A stretch of 64,000 nt of DNA from Eubacterium uniforme (GTDB lineage Bacteria > Bacillota > Clostridia > Lachnospirales > Lachnospiraceae), in contig NZ_FUXZ01000012.1 of the NCBI RefSeq assembly GCF_900167115.1, positions 40,718 to 104,717 on the forward strand, read 5' to 3'. Both the position numbers and the translations under genes were made by a program. The notes under the pieces were generated by a model. It was not told where the DNA came from. It saw nothing but the letters and a program-made list of their open reading frames with translations, and made no database searches. Positions 9,301-15,862 of this stretch are shown piece by piece. The stretch's first letter is position 1; each line of letters opens with the position of its first letter.

Positions 9301-10657
9301 GAAGGATAGAGCAAAATTTGATTTTGCTGATGAGACTGGTGAAATAAGCTGGGGTGAAGGCGGAAAACCAGGTGAAGGTGGAAAACCAGGTGAAGGCGGA
9401 AAACCAGGTGAAGGTGGAAAACCAGGAGAAGGTGGAAAGCCAGGTGAAGGCGGAAAGCCAGGTGAAGGTGGTGAACCAGGTGAAGGTGGAAAACCAGTTG
9501 ATGGTGATAAACCAGTCGATGGCGATAAACCGGTTGACGGCGATAAACCAGTTGAAGGCGATAAACCAGTTGACGGCGATAAACCAGTTGACGGCGATAA
9601 ACCAGTTGATGGCGATAAACCAGTTGACGGCGATAAACCAGTTGATGGTAATAAACCAGTTGATGGTAATAAACCAGGTGATGGTGAAAAGCCAGGTGAA
9701 GTCAATAAGCCAGGCGAAGGCAATAATGCTCCAAGCAATGGAAATAATCCAGGAGGTGGATCTGGAGGTAATGTTGAATCAAACACTGATTTTTGGAAAG
9801 AGATAAAAAATAAATATGGTAACGATGTAGGTGACTTATTTGAATCATTCGGTGATGATGGTAAAAAGATGATTCAAAATTATGGCGATGACCTGGTAAA
9901 TGCTACGAAGAGTTTTTCAAAGTCCGATGCAAAAGAAGCAATAGAACTAGTAAATAAATATGGTGATGATGCATTTAAAATGGTAAAGGCTAATCAGAAT
10001 GGTGATGTTGTTAAACAAGTATGTAAAGGATTAAAGGAAAACGATATATCATTTGATGAGTTCCAAAAGTTCAAAAAATTAGGAAAAACTGAATTGGATA
10101 ATTTAAAGATTTCAAATAAGGCTGAATATAATAGAATGACTAAAGCAGTGAAGGAAATAAGGGATAAGATAAAAATAAATAAAGGAACTAGAATGAAGAA
10201 AGTATTAACGGATGCTAGTGTCAAAGAACATTACATTGGTAACAATAGTAATGAGGTAACGGGTTTTGTTTCAAGAGCTGAAGATTCGAGATATTTAAGT
10301 CATTATTATGATGATGTAGTAGAAACAAATAGATTAGATTACTTGAATAATGGAGTGAGAGATTTTCCGGAAGGAGGTAATACTCATTGGGAAATGGAAT
10401 TTAATGTCGATAAAGCTAAGGATATGTCACGAATTAAAACACCATATGGTGAACATTATGGTGGAAGTGTAAATGAACCTGAACCGTTTAAGGGTAATGG
10501 TTATACAGGAGGAAGAAATGATACTACTATTGCCGAATGGAAAATAGAAGGTAGAATAGAAATAAAAAATGGTTCGACACTTACTAAATATGTTGATGGT
10601 GAAATTGTAGAACAATATATATTTAAAAGTAATATAGGAAAGTGGGTGAAAATGTGA
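6377..10657 (+). CDS. Large polymorphic toxin with transglutaminase-like core and C-terminal toxin tip
   Basis: 1,426 aa. I take ATG 6377 rather than GTG 6371 because AAGGA sits 8 nt before it; it overlaps the previous gene by 11 nt. Order: signal/TM segment (8-30), charged helical region to about 170, transglutaminase-like domain (about 236-385), beta-rich region, a cluster of hydrophobic helices (about 848-915 and 930-955), 20 hexapeptide repeats, YGDD-rich pre-toxin helices, and a variable C-terminal domain (about 1285-1426). In the core the His (EHVWV) and Asp (YLDPSF) are kept, but the cysteine position reads GNDYDQAAL, so it is probably inactive. The C-terminal domain (THWEMEFN, TPYGEHYGG, GNGYTGGRN, EWK) recurs as a fragment at 12236-12613. 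Its activity is unknown to me. Immunity gene overlaps the stop. Confidence 0.8.
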   Translation: MISRKLKNKYNRIITVNLAVILAVVSSYVPDAFDKERVKALKEASKQKIYEVQEYEQPELKIESAKSIVTLAEKTEELSRTIKAERLDKISELEKVIDDTKEVINKEYKETIKYTNSNVIINRAEEYKNNLSKTIDELDKDVLNIKSGIKKGISDKETKKSIKNLNDDIKRLTKNPVNDTINDKDSHGKTDGYEVTKIVGEELPNSEISAKENSKKSLDSSYLVLNDEIKKKADELETPVKIYEYVHNNFDFKPYTGLRLGCNGTYDQKAGNDYDQAALLIAMLKYKGYDAKFVIGYVDIDIEMAKAWLGVNTDKAAVDAISMLGIATQHGVYDGKISKIRIEHVWVKAFVNYESYRGVDRNNGKKMWIYLDPSFKEYEEVEKDEDVEKLISESMSKYDNAECASINVSSELSYDDFSGVHKFVDVNSDDSLDFIEDELSKGKIDTKEIGSSVGVRYIKKEELGYLPSELKYYVVNEKYEGETLPDDCVDTISFSLKGALYANVFGDNADASISINTSDLYGKEVTLSYEPETKEDEALINKYGDIYNTPAYLVRVCPVITIDGEKTIKGKAQIPGEFTNLILDIKEAGINNVKVENSLIAGGVYSVIFDLNIMSESVLDEATTNMTSYANEFSDGKVTNDIMISKMLNAIGTSYFGYLDYYDILLANANNVKFGRCISECIIGYTPKVSSMLGVPMAIKEGTFCVDVDTDTAGLASIEEDDESIKNYMLMSGLIGSYLEGFVVEKSFGVKGISTVSVFEEAGERGIALKVLSKENKEEIDDLEIESLTKNEIKRAINEDKVVIVPEKDIYYYQWHGTGYIALDANTGEASYMISGNLCGGESCKEFGMTFVTLLMAAATIFTLAILAHFLIGAVGMILGAATALSGSFSILQMAILIMGVVGAVFSIQEMGEVYGNWIDYLKDPSGKNILEILKKAIETGLLFLLFEYALPKVIKGFENKFKTDEFKDFVRRKWKDRAKFDFADETGEISWGEGGKPGEGGKPGEGGKPGEGGKPGEGGKPGEGGKPGEGGEPGEGGKPVDGDKPVDGDKPVDGDKPVEGDKPVDGDKPVDGDKPVDGDKPVDGDKPVDGNKPVDGNKPGDGEKPGEVNKPGEGNNAPSNGNNPGGGSGGNVESNTDFWKEIKNKYGNDVGDLFESFGDDGKKMIQNYGDDLVNATKSFSKSDAKEAIELVNKYGDDAFKMVKANQNGDVVKQVCKGLKENDISFDEFQKFKKLGKTELDNLKISNKAEYNRMTKAVKEIRDKIKINKGTRMKKVLTDASVKEHYIGNNSNEVTGFVSRAEDSRYLSHYYDDVVETNRLDYLNNGVRDFPEGGNTHWEMEFNVDKAKDMSRIKTPYGEHYGGSVNEPEPFKGNGYTGGRNDTTIAEWKIEGRIEIKNGSTLTKYVDGEIVEQYIFKSNIGKWVKM
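9353..9712 (+). repeat. 20 tandem 18-bp repeats (hexapeptide linker of the toxin)
   Basis: Twenty consecutive 18-bp units: eight GEGGKP-type, eight VDGDKP-type, then VDGNKP twice, GDGEKP and GEVNKP. They form a stiff Gly/Pro linker between the membrane-associated part and the toxin tip. Third-position changes between units show some age, but runs of identical units suggest recent slippage. The repeat leaves long open frames on both strands that are not genes. Confidence 0.95.
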
Positions 10658-11193
10658 AATATATAAGATCTGGAAGATATGTAGGTTATAATGAAAAAGA
10701 GTATTATTTAAGTAATTATGGTTATATTGGTGATGAAGAAAATAGAGATAAGCCAGATGGTTATTATATATGTATTGATGATGAAGAAGATAAAGAAGAA
10801 GACTGGTACGAGGAATTAAGTGGTACAGAATATGCATATTATTCAAAGCCAGCTAAAGCAGAAGAAATAGAATATTTATATGAAATAAGTCATTATGTTA
10901 TATGTAATGGTAGAAAGTATAAATGGTTTGATTATTATCCTGATAAGAAGGGATTGTGGGTATACGCTGCAAGTTGGGGGAGCAACACAAAGATTGATCC
11001 GAAATATGAAGTAGTTGAAAGTGGTAGAGATGGTATATATATAGAGGTCCCTTATGATGAAGTAACACTATATGAAACCAAAACATTTTTTGATAAGTAT
11101 AAATATTTAAATGAAGATATTGAAGAAGTTTTAAGTGAAGAAACATATTTGATTGATGAACCATGGTGGTTTGAAGAAACAAAAGATAATTAG
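10654..11193 (+). CDS. Putative immunity protein for the toxin tip (paralogue 1)
   Basis: 179 aa, acidic, no signal peptide, so cytoplasmic. I place the start at GTG 10654, which overlaps the toxin stop (GTGA) and has AGTGGGTG upstream. The paralogue at 12610 has an equivalent TTGA overlap, and the two proteins then align from residue 1 (MKYIRSGRYVGYNEKEYY against MSNTRIGIYVKYKGKILR). The last 45 residues are nearly identical between them (DEVTLYETKT, EEVLSEETYLIDEP). Position directly after a variable toxin tip, translational coupling and co-duplication with that same tip all argue for cognate immunity. No named immunity family was recognised. Confidence 0.75.
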   Translation: MKYIRSGRYVGYNEKEYYLSNYGYIGDEENRDKPDGYYICIDDEEDKEEDWYEELSGTEYAYYSKPAKAEEIEYLYEISHYVICNGRKYKWFDYYPDKKGLWVYAASWGSNTKIDPKYEVVESGRDGIYIEVPYDEVTLYETKTFFDKYKYLNEDIEEVLSEETYLIDEPWWFEETKDN

Positions 11194-11200
11194 TTATAAA

Positions 11201-11238
11201 ACTTGCAGTAGATGATAAAGTCATTTGCTGCAGTTTTT
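11201..11238 (+). terminator. Terminator after immunity gene 1
   Basis: ACTTGCAGTAGATGA and TCATTTGCTGCAGT form an imperfect stem followed by a T-run. It separates the expressed toxin-immunity pair from the displaced cassettes. Confidence 0.7.
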
Positions 11239-11288
11239 TTGTATATATGTTTAGATTTTTATAAATGAAAGAAAATCTAAACTATTAG

Positions 11289-11699
11289 GTGAAAAATGTA
11301 GGAGGAGATACAAATACAGGAAAACCTGAAGAAGGTGCTGGAGAGTATGGAAATAACTCTAGAAAAGATGTAGCAGACTTAATTGAATCATATGGTGATG
11401 ATGGTAAAAAGTTGATTCAAAAATATGGTGATGATGCATTTAGTATGATAAAATCTAATCAATGCGTTGATGAAGCAAAGAGTGTTCTTGGAGGCGGATG
11501 TGGTACCAATGCAAGTTCGAAAAAGTTGAGAGAAAATCTATTGTCATCAGGAAAACCTGAACCGGCATATAAAAACGCAGCACATCATATAGTGGCTGGT
11601 TCATCACCAAAAGCAGCTGAAGCAAGAGCTATTTTGAAGAAATATAATATAGATATTTTAGATATGATAAGAGAAAAATTATTGGCAGGAATATTTTAG
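11289..11699 (+). pseudogene. Orphan toxin-tip cassette: AHH-type nuclease, truncated
   Basis: A reading frame of 136 codons from GTG 11289 with no ribosome site of its own. It begins with sequence homologous to the pre-toxin part of the large toxin: DLIESYGDDGKKLIQKYGDDAFSMIKSNQ matches DLFESFGDDGKKMIQNYGDD and NKYGDDAFKMVKANQ. It then carries NAAHHIVAGSSPKAAEARAILKKYNIDI, the diagnostic core of the AHH nucleases of the HNH/Endonuclease VII group. These normally continue about 40-60 residues, but here the frame stops soon after, at AGIF. So it looks like a displaced, truncated toxin end that can only be expressed if recombined behind the full toxin. Its likely immunity gene is intact directly downstream. 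Confidence 0.75.
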
Positions 11700-11712
11700 T
11701 GGAGGATATAAA

Positions 11713-12243
11713 ATGAAGATTTATAAGTTGGATTTTGATGTTAATAAATTTAAAAGTATTCAACTATGTGAAAAAGTAGATGCAGATTTTTATCAGATGT
11801 TTGATGGTAGAAGCTTATCAAATAGTTGGATAGTACCTCGTGTAAAAGTGTATGATGATGATTTGGAATTAGAAGATGGTGATGCACCAGGTTTTAATAT
11901 CCCAGTTTTAAATAAACGAGCGTATGAGGTTTTATATCCAATGATTTCAAATGATATTGAAGTTTTAAAAATACAATTAAATGATGAAATATTATATGGT
12001 ATAAATGTTTTAACTATTATAGATGCAATTAATTATGATTTGTCTAAATATAAAACTTATAGAGATGGAAAAAGAATAATGTTTTTTGAAAAATATGAAT
12101 TTATAGAGGAAGCTATAAAAGGAAAAAACATTTTTAAAATATCAGATTTACCACGAGGAGATGTTTTTGTTTCTGAAAAATTTGCTGAAACTATTATCGA
12201 AAACCAATTAAAAGGATTTAAACTTGAGTTGGTTTATGGATAA
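11713..12243 (+). CDS. Imm11-type immunity protein
   Basis: 176 aa, cytoplasmic, preceded by GGAGG with good spacing to ATG 11713. The pattern MKIYKLDFD, FDGRSLSNSW, GINVLTIIDAINYDLS and ISDLPRGDVFVSEKFAETI, ending in GFKLELVYG, fits the Imm11 (formerly DUF1629) immunity family, which is often found with nuclease toxins. It lies 13 bp after the AHH tip cassette and should neutralise it. It seems intact although the toxin fragment is broken, as expected if immunity is kept against sister strains still carrying the active tip. The family call is from memory of the pattern. Confidence 0.72.
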   Translation: MKIYKLDFDVNKFKSIQLCEKVDADFYQMFDGRSLSNSWIVPRVKVYDDDLELEDGDAPGFNIPVLNKRAYEVLYPMISNDIEVLKIQLNDEILYGINVLTIIDAINYDLSKYKTYRDGKRIMFFEKYEFIEEAIKGKNIFKISDLPRGDVFVSEKFAETIIENQLKGFKLELVYG

Positions 12244-12613
12244 AACAATGAAAGAGAAAAGTTTGATTATAAAAAAATATAAAGATATGTTTGAGACATT
12301 TCGACTTGATTATGAGGGAACTCCTTTTTCTGTTGATGGTAATACTCATTGGGAATTAGAATTTAATCTAAAAAATGAAGGTGATTTGAAAAATATTAAG
12401 ACACCTTATGGTAAGGAATTCGGAGGAACAGAAACCGCTCCGAAGCCATGCTCTAGAAATGGGTTCCTTTGGGGAGAAAATAACACAACAGTTCCTGAAT
12501 GGAAATCAGAAGAATTGTTGGAAATAGATGATGGTTCATTATTGAATAAAGTTGTTGATGGTAAAGTTGTAGAACGTTATAGATTTGAATCTGGAAAGTG
12601 GGTGAAAATTTGA
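12236..12613 (+). pseudogene. Displaced toxin-tip fragment, paralogue of the large toxin's C-terminus
   Basis: From about 12276 the frame aligns with the last 115 residues of the large toxin: RLDY, GNTHWELEFN against GNTHWEMEFN, IKTPYGKEFGG against IKTPYGEHYGG, RNGFLWGENNTTVPEWK against GNGYTGGRNDTTIAEWK, and the shared end GKWVK. The start is uncertain; no ribosome site precedes it and the first codons overlap or abut the Imm11 gene. It lacks the pre-toxin region, so it is probably the 3' half of a former toxin gene or an orphan cassette. It overlaps its immunity gene exactly as the full toxin does. Confidence 0.72.
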
Positions 12614-13107
12614 GTAATACAAGAATAGGAATATACGTGAAGTATAAAGGCAAAATTCTTAGAATGTCACATATATCAGATATACTTGAAGAAATACCAA
12701 TTGATTATTATTTATATGTTAATGATGATGAAGATATCGACAATAAATGTATAAAATGGGGGCAAAGTATTGTTCGACCAGTAAAGGCTTATGAAATAGA
12801 ATGGATGTACGAAATAAAACATTTTTTGATTTTTCAAGGAAAAAAATATAATGGTTACTGGGTTTTCCCTGATGAAGGGATTGTAGAATTAAGTATTTAT
12901 GAAAAGGATAGAAATAGTTATGATTCGAAATATGATGTAATTATGGTAGCAAGAGGGGAATGGATATTAAAAGTTCCTATAGATGAAGTAACATTATATG
13001 AAACTAAAACATATCTTGATAAGGACAAGTATATGAATGAAGGCATTGAAGAAGTTTTAAGCGAAGAAACATATTTAATTGATGAGCCTAATTGGGCAGA
13101 AGAATAA
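12610..13107 (+). CDS. Putative immunity protein (paralogue 2)
   Basis: 165 aa, acidic, cytoplasmic. Start TTG 12610 overlaps the stop of the toxin fragment (TTGA) and is preceded by AAGTGGGTGA, mirroring the start of paralogue 1 at 10654. The N- and C-terminal thirds are conserved between the two (YEIEWMYEIKH against EIEYLYEISH; DEVTLYETKT; EEVLSEETYLIDEP). The middle is divergent, as expected if each recognises its own toxin variant. It is followed by a strong terminator. Confidence 0.72.
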   Translation: MSNTRIGIYVKYKGKILRMSHISDILEEIPIDYYLYVNDDEDIDNKCIKWGQSIVRPVKAYEIEWMYEIKHFLIFQGKKYNGYWVFPDEGIVELSIYEKDRNSYDSKYDVIMVARGEWILKVPIDEVTLYETKTYLDKDKYMNEGIEEVLSEETYLIDEPNWAEE

Positions 13108-13111
13108 TAAC

Positions 13112-13143
13112 AAAGCACTTGCTATTAATTAGCAGGTGCTTTA
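13112..13143 (+). terminator. Terminator ending the toxin cassette array
   Basis: AAGCACTTGCTA and TAGCAGGTGCTT form a 12-bp stem with one G-T pair around a short AT loop, followed by TTATTT. Confidence 0.75.
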
Positions 13144-13155
13144 TTTATATAAGAG

Positions 13156-13184
13156 TTGAAGATATGGCAAAAACTATATATAAT
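13156..13184 (+). promoter_or_regulatory. Promoter of a tiny transcription unit
   Basis: TTGAAG (13156-13161), 17 bp, then TATAAT (13179-13184). It would give a transcript of about 135 nt ending at the terminator at 13293-13325. Confidence 0.55.
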
Positions 13185-13221
13185 GAAACAGTTAGATTTC
13201 GAAAACTGGAGGATGAGTATA

Positions 13222-13272
13222 ATGAAAAAAGATGATGCAAAATTTAGGAATGTAGTTGGTAAATTAATATAG
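13222..13272 (+). CDS. 16-codon ORF in a tiny transcription unit (peptide or gene remnant)
   Basis: The ORF reads MKKDDAKFRNVVGKLI and stops. It is preceded by GGAGG with 9-nt spacing and lies between a good promoter and a strong terminator. It may be a real micropeptide, the start of a deleted gene, or a small RNA with an incidental ORF. I recognise no family. Confidence 0.35.
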   Translation: MKKDDAKFRNVVGKLI

Positions 13273-13292
13273 TTTTTTAGAATGATTTATAG

Positions 13293-13325
13293 AAAAAAAT
13301 CTCGGTTCAAAACTGAGATTTTTTT
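13293..13325 (+). terminator. Terminator of the tiny unit
   Basis: AAATCTCGGTT and AACTGAGATTT close on a CAAA loop and are followed by seven T. The remaining sequence up to 13479 holds the next promoter, and at 13336-13357 a weak TTTGTG/CACAAA inverted repeat. Confidence 0.8.
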
Positions 13326-13381
13326 AATTTCAAAAATTTGTGTAATTTTGCACAAAAAAATCTCGCAAAGTGCCAATTTAC

Positions 13382-13410
13382 TTGACATATTTCATAATTT
13401 TATTTATACT
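13382..13410 (+). promoter_or_regulatory. Promoter of the SipW/AAA+ operon
   Basis: Perfect TTGACA (13382-13387), 17-bp spacer, TATACT (13405-13410). This leaves a leader of about 60 nt before ATG 13480. No other convincing promoter was noted before 21263, so eight genes are probably co-transcribed. Confidence 0.85.
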
Positions 13411-13479
13411 TAAATAGAACAACTATACTTTATTAAAAGTATAATATTTGAATTCAGTTTTAATATAGAGAGATAATTT

Positions 13480-14259
13480 ATGGGAAATTTTGAAACTACT
13501 ACAAAGGTTGGGGGACTAAGAGCAGTAGATATGAAATTCAGACCAATTCGTGAATTTGAGTTCGGAGAATTGCAGTTCCTTCAATCTAGAACAAGGCTTA
13601 ATACACCGGAATTAGGAACATTGGTTCCTGAAACTTTCAGAAAGGTTTCGGAACTTAGCAACCAGTGCGTTTCCTTATTTGAGTTGGAATTAAGACAATT
13701 GATTGAAAATATAAAAATGATGCAAGAAAGTGAATTCTATTTTAGATGGGTTTCTATGTATATGCCATTAAGATTTCTTGAAAGTAAGGATGTTCAAAAG
13801 TATCTTATGGATAAGATGGATGAGTCGAGAGTGGATACTAATAAAATCTGTTTTGAACTTAGTCCTGATATTCTTTTTGAAGGAAAGTCTATACATGGGA
13901 CGAATATAGAGCATTTGCGAAATAGAGGTTTTCACTTTATGCTTACAAATTTCGGTGGTATGAATTCGCCACTTATAAGATTAGCGTACTATCCAGTGGA
14001 TTTTGTACAGCTTAGTGAAGAGATGATAGGGTATTTGGTCGATGATTCCAGATCTCTTGCAGCTGTTGAATCCATAGTAGAATTTGCTAGTGGATTAGGT
14101 GCGGAAACCATTGCCGATGGAGTGATGAGCGCTGAACAGGCTGAGTTACTTTTTAAGGCACAATGTAGATATGGTTCTGGACCGCTTGTGGGTAAGTACG
14201 TAGCATCAAGACACTTAAAGAATAAAAAAGAAGAGAAACAAGAGGATAAAGAAGGATAA
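13480..14259 (+). CDS. Degenerate EAL-domain protein, predicted c-di-GMP sensor
   Basis: 259 aa and soluble. The whole chain follows the EAL fold, but the catalytic signature is gone. The EALxR segment reads QFLQSR, the DDFG metal site reads TNFGG (near 162), the KIDxS segment reads VQLSEEM, and AEGVE reads ADGVM (near 208). Fold landmarks CFELSPDILFEG and the C-terminal GSGPLVGK remain. Known for such proteins: loss of phosphodiesterase activity with possible retention of ligand or partner binding. Inferred role: a c-di-GMP-responsive regulator of the secretion operon it heads. The Lys/Glu-rich tail is disordered. The alternative is a purely structural adaptor. Confidence 0.8.
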   Translation: MGNFETTTKVGGLRAVDMKFRPIREFEFGELQFLQSRTRLNTPELGTLVPETFRKVSELSNQCVSLFELELRQLIENIKMMQESEFYFRWVSMYMPLRFLESKDVQKYLMDKMDESRVDTNKICFELSPDILFEGKSIHGTNIEHLRNRGFHFMLTNFGGMNSPLIRLAYYPVDFVQLSEEMIGYLVDDSRSLAAVESIVEFASGLGAETIADGVMSAEQAELLFKAQCRYGSGPLVGKYVASRHLKNKKEEKQEDKEG

Positions 14260-14282
14260 TAATACTGAAGGGGGGGAGTGAT

Positions 14283-14996
14283 TTGGCAGATAATATGCGT
14301 GATGTTGTGGAACTCCGTCGAACTGCCAAGGAAGTTAAGAGACATGTTTTAGTAACTCGAGTAATAGCACTCCTTATAGGGTTATTAGTGGCAATAATTG
14401 CTATTGTCTATATAATTTCGTACTTTTATGACAAGTTTGGAAGTTTCACGGTAAAAGTAAATAAATACGATATGGCTAGACAGGGATTGACACTTTCCGA
14501 AACACCAGAATATGATCATACCATTTCGGAGCTTAATGCAAAGATAGTTTATGATATGACTAATATTAGTGGTGAAGATCTTCCGGATAATATTGATAAT
14601 ATTAACGGAAGTCATAACGGTCAGAATTACATTGCATACACTTTCTATGTTATAAACGGAGGAAGCGATACGCTCTCTTATGAAGGTGAATTGTTTATTG
14701 AAAATGTAACTAAGAATGTTGATGATGCCATACGAGTTGCCGTTTATAAGAATGGCGAGAAAACACTATATGGTAAAACTAAGAGCAGTGGTGGCGGAAA
14801 AGAAAGCGATTGTGATGAGGAATTCCTTTCATCTGAAGTTATTATGAGAACTCAAAAGAAAGGATTTGCTCCTAAGGATAGAGATAAGTACACAGTTGTT
14901 ATATGGTTAGAGGGTAACGACCCTGACTGTGTGGATGCCATCATAGGCGGAACTATTAAATTCCAGATGGATTTTAAGATTATAGAATCAACTTGA
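14283..14996 (+). CDS. Membrane-anchored TasA/camelysin-like protein
   Basis: 237 aa starting at TTG 14283 behind a GGGGGGAG ribosome site. A positively charged cytoplasmic stretch (1-23) is followed by one transmembrane helix (about 24-50) and an extracytoplasmic beta-rich domain. NGQNYIAYTFYVINGG and VVIWLEGNDPDCVDAIIGGTIKFQMDF match the pattern seen in TasA/camelysin-type SipW substrates; the 21564 gene has the comparable YLYFEGEDPD. There is no sharp AWFT cleavage motif after the helix, so it may stay membrane-bound. Inferred role: anchor or minor subunit of the surface structure built by this operon. Confidence 0.65.
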   Translation: MADNMRDVVELRRTAKEVKRHVLVTRVIALLIGLLVAIIAIVYIISYFYDKFGSFTVKVNKYDMARQGLTLSETPEYDHTISELNAKIVYDMTNISGEDLPDNIDNINGSHNGQNYIAYTFYVINGGSDTLSYEGELFIENVTKNVDDAIRVAVYKNGEKTLYGKTKSSGGGKESDCDEEFLSSEVIMRTQKKGFAPKDRDKYTVVIWLEGNDPDCVDAIIGGTIKFQMDFKIIEST

Positions 14997-15045
14997 TTTT
15001 AACAGAAGAAATACTTAAAGAAAGATTTGAAAGGCAGAATAGACT

Positions 15046-15834
15046 ATGAAAAAAGTACTTAGCGTAGTAGTTGACATCTTAGCGTGGATATTACTTATAT
15101 TTGCATTTTTAATAACCGTAATGGTATTTGGATCGGAAAAAAACAACGGAGTGCCAACACTCCTTGGATATAGCCCTATGAGCGTACAATCAGACTCCAT
15201 GAGCCCTACATTTAAACAAGGCGATCTTATCATGGTAAAGAAAGTAGATGATTTATATTCATTGAAGAAGGATGATGTAATCACTTTCTATACTATTATT
15301 GATGGACAGAGAGTAATTAATACTCATAGAATTGTTGAAATATCAGAAGAAGATAACACAAAGAGATTCATCACAAAGGGTGATAACAACCAGATTGATG
15401 ATGAAACTCCAGTAAGTGCTTCAGATATCATAGGTAAGTGGACTGGTACAAAGGTTAAAGGCTTAGGTAAGTTCATAGACTTTGTAACAACAAAGAAAGG
15501 TTTCTTTATCTGTGTACTTATTCCTATAGCTATATTCTTCATATTTGAACTATACAAGTTTATCACTGTTTTAATCGAAGCAAAACAGGGTGTAATTTCA
15601 GAAGAAGATGAAGAAGAAATTAAGAGAAAAGCTGTAGAAGAGTATCTTGCTAAAGAAAAGGCTGCTAAAGAAAAAGCAGCAAATGCAGAAGAAGCAGTAG
15701 ATGATGTAGAAGAAATTGAAAGTACGGAGAGTACTGAAATTATAGAAGAAGCTGAAAATGTAGATGATACAGAAGCTTCAGATGATGTAGAGGGTACAGT
15801 TAAAGAGGTTGAAGAATCAGTAGCAGAAGACTAG
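15046..15834 (+). CDS. sipW: Signal peptidase I, SipW (ER/archaeal) type, copy 1
   Basis: 262 aa. The N-terminal membrane helix (about 7-28) precedes QSDSMSPT with catalytic Ser51. In place of the bacterial Lys comes NTHRIV (His94), then TKGDNNQIDD (Asp113 and Asp119). This Ser-His-Asp arrangement defines the SipW/Sec11 class, which in Bacilli processes TasA- and camelysin-type proteins. A second helix (about 163-183) is followed by a long acidic, Ala/Glu-rich cytoplasmic tail that is not part of the family core. Family and context suggest it removes leaders from the TasA-like products of this operon and the 31806-45359 operon. Copy 2 is at 19702. Confidence 0.9.
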   Translation: MKKVLSVVVDILAWILLIFAFLITVMVFGSEKNNGVPTLLGYSPMSVQSDSMSPTFKQGDLIMVKKVDDLYSLKKDDVITFYTIIDGQRVINTHRIVEISEEDNTKRFITKGDNNQIDDETPVSASDIIGKWTGTKVKGLGKFIDFVTTKKGFFICVLIPIAIFFIFELYKFITVLIEAKQGVISEEDEEEIKRKAVEEYLAKEKAAKEKAANAEEAVDDVEEIESTESTEIIEEAENVDDTEASDDVEGTVKEVEESVAED

Positions 15835-15862
15835 GCATAAGAAGGATGAGAGGGTATAAATA

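Noticed and set aside
9353..9712. Possible CRISPR array
   Set aside because: The units are contiguous 18-mers without spacers and encode an in-frame peptide repeat.
9136..9786. Long open frame on the minus strand rich in Pro-Ser-Pro-Gly
   Set aside because: It is the reverse of the 18-bp hexapeptide repeat of the toxin gene; the repeat keeps several frames open, and there is no ribosome site.
9354..9806. Plus-strand frame of repeated Lys-Ala-Glu-Asn-Gln units
   Set aside because: It is another frame of the same repeat, nested in the toxin gene.
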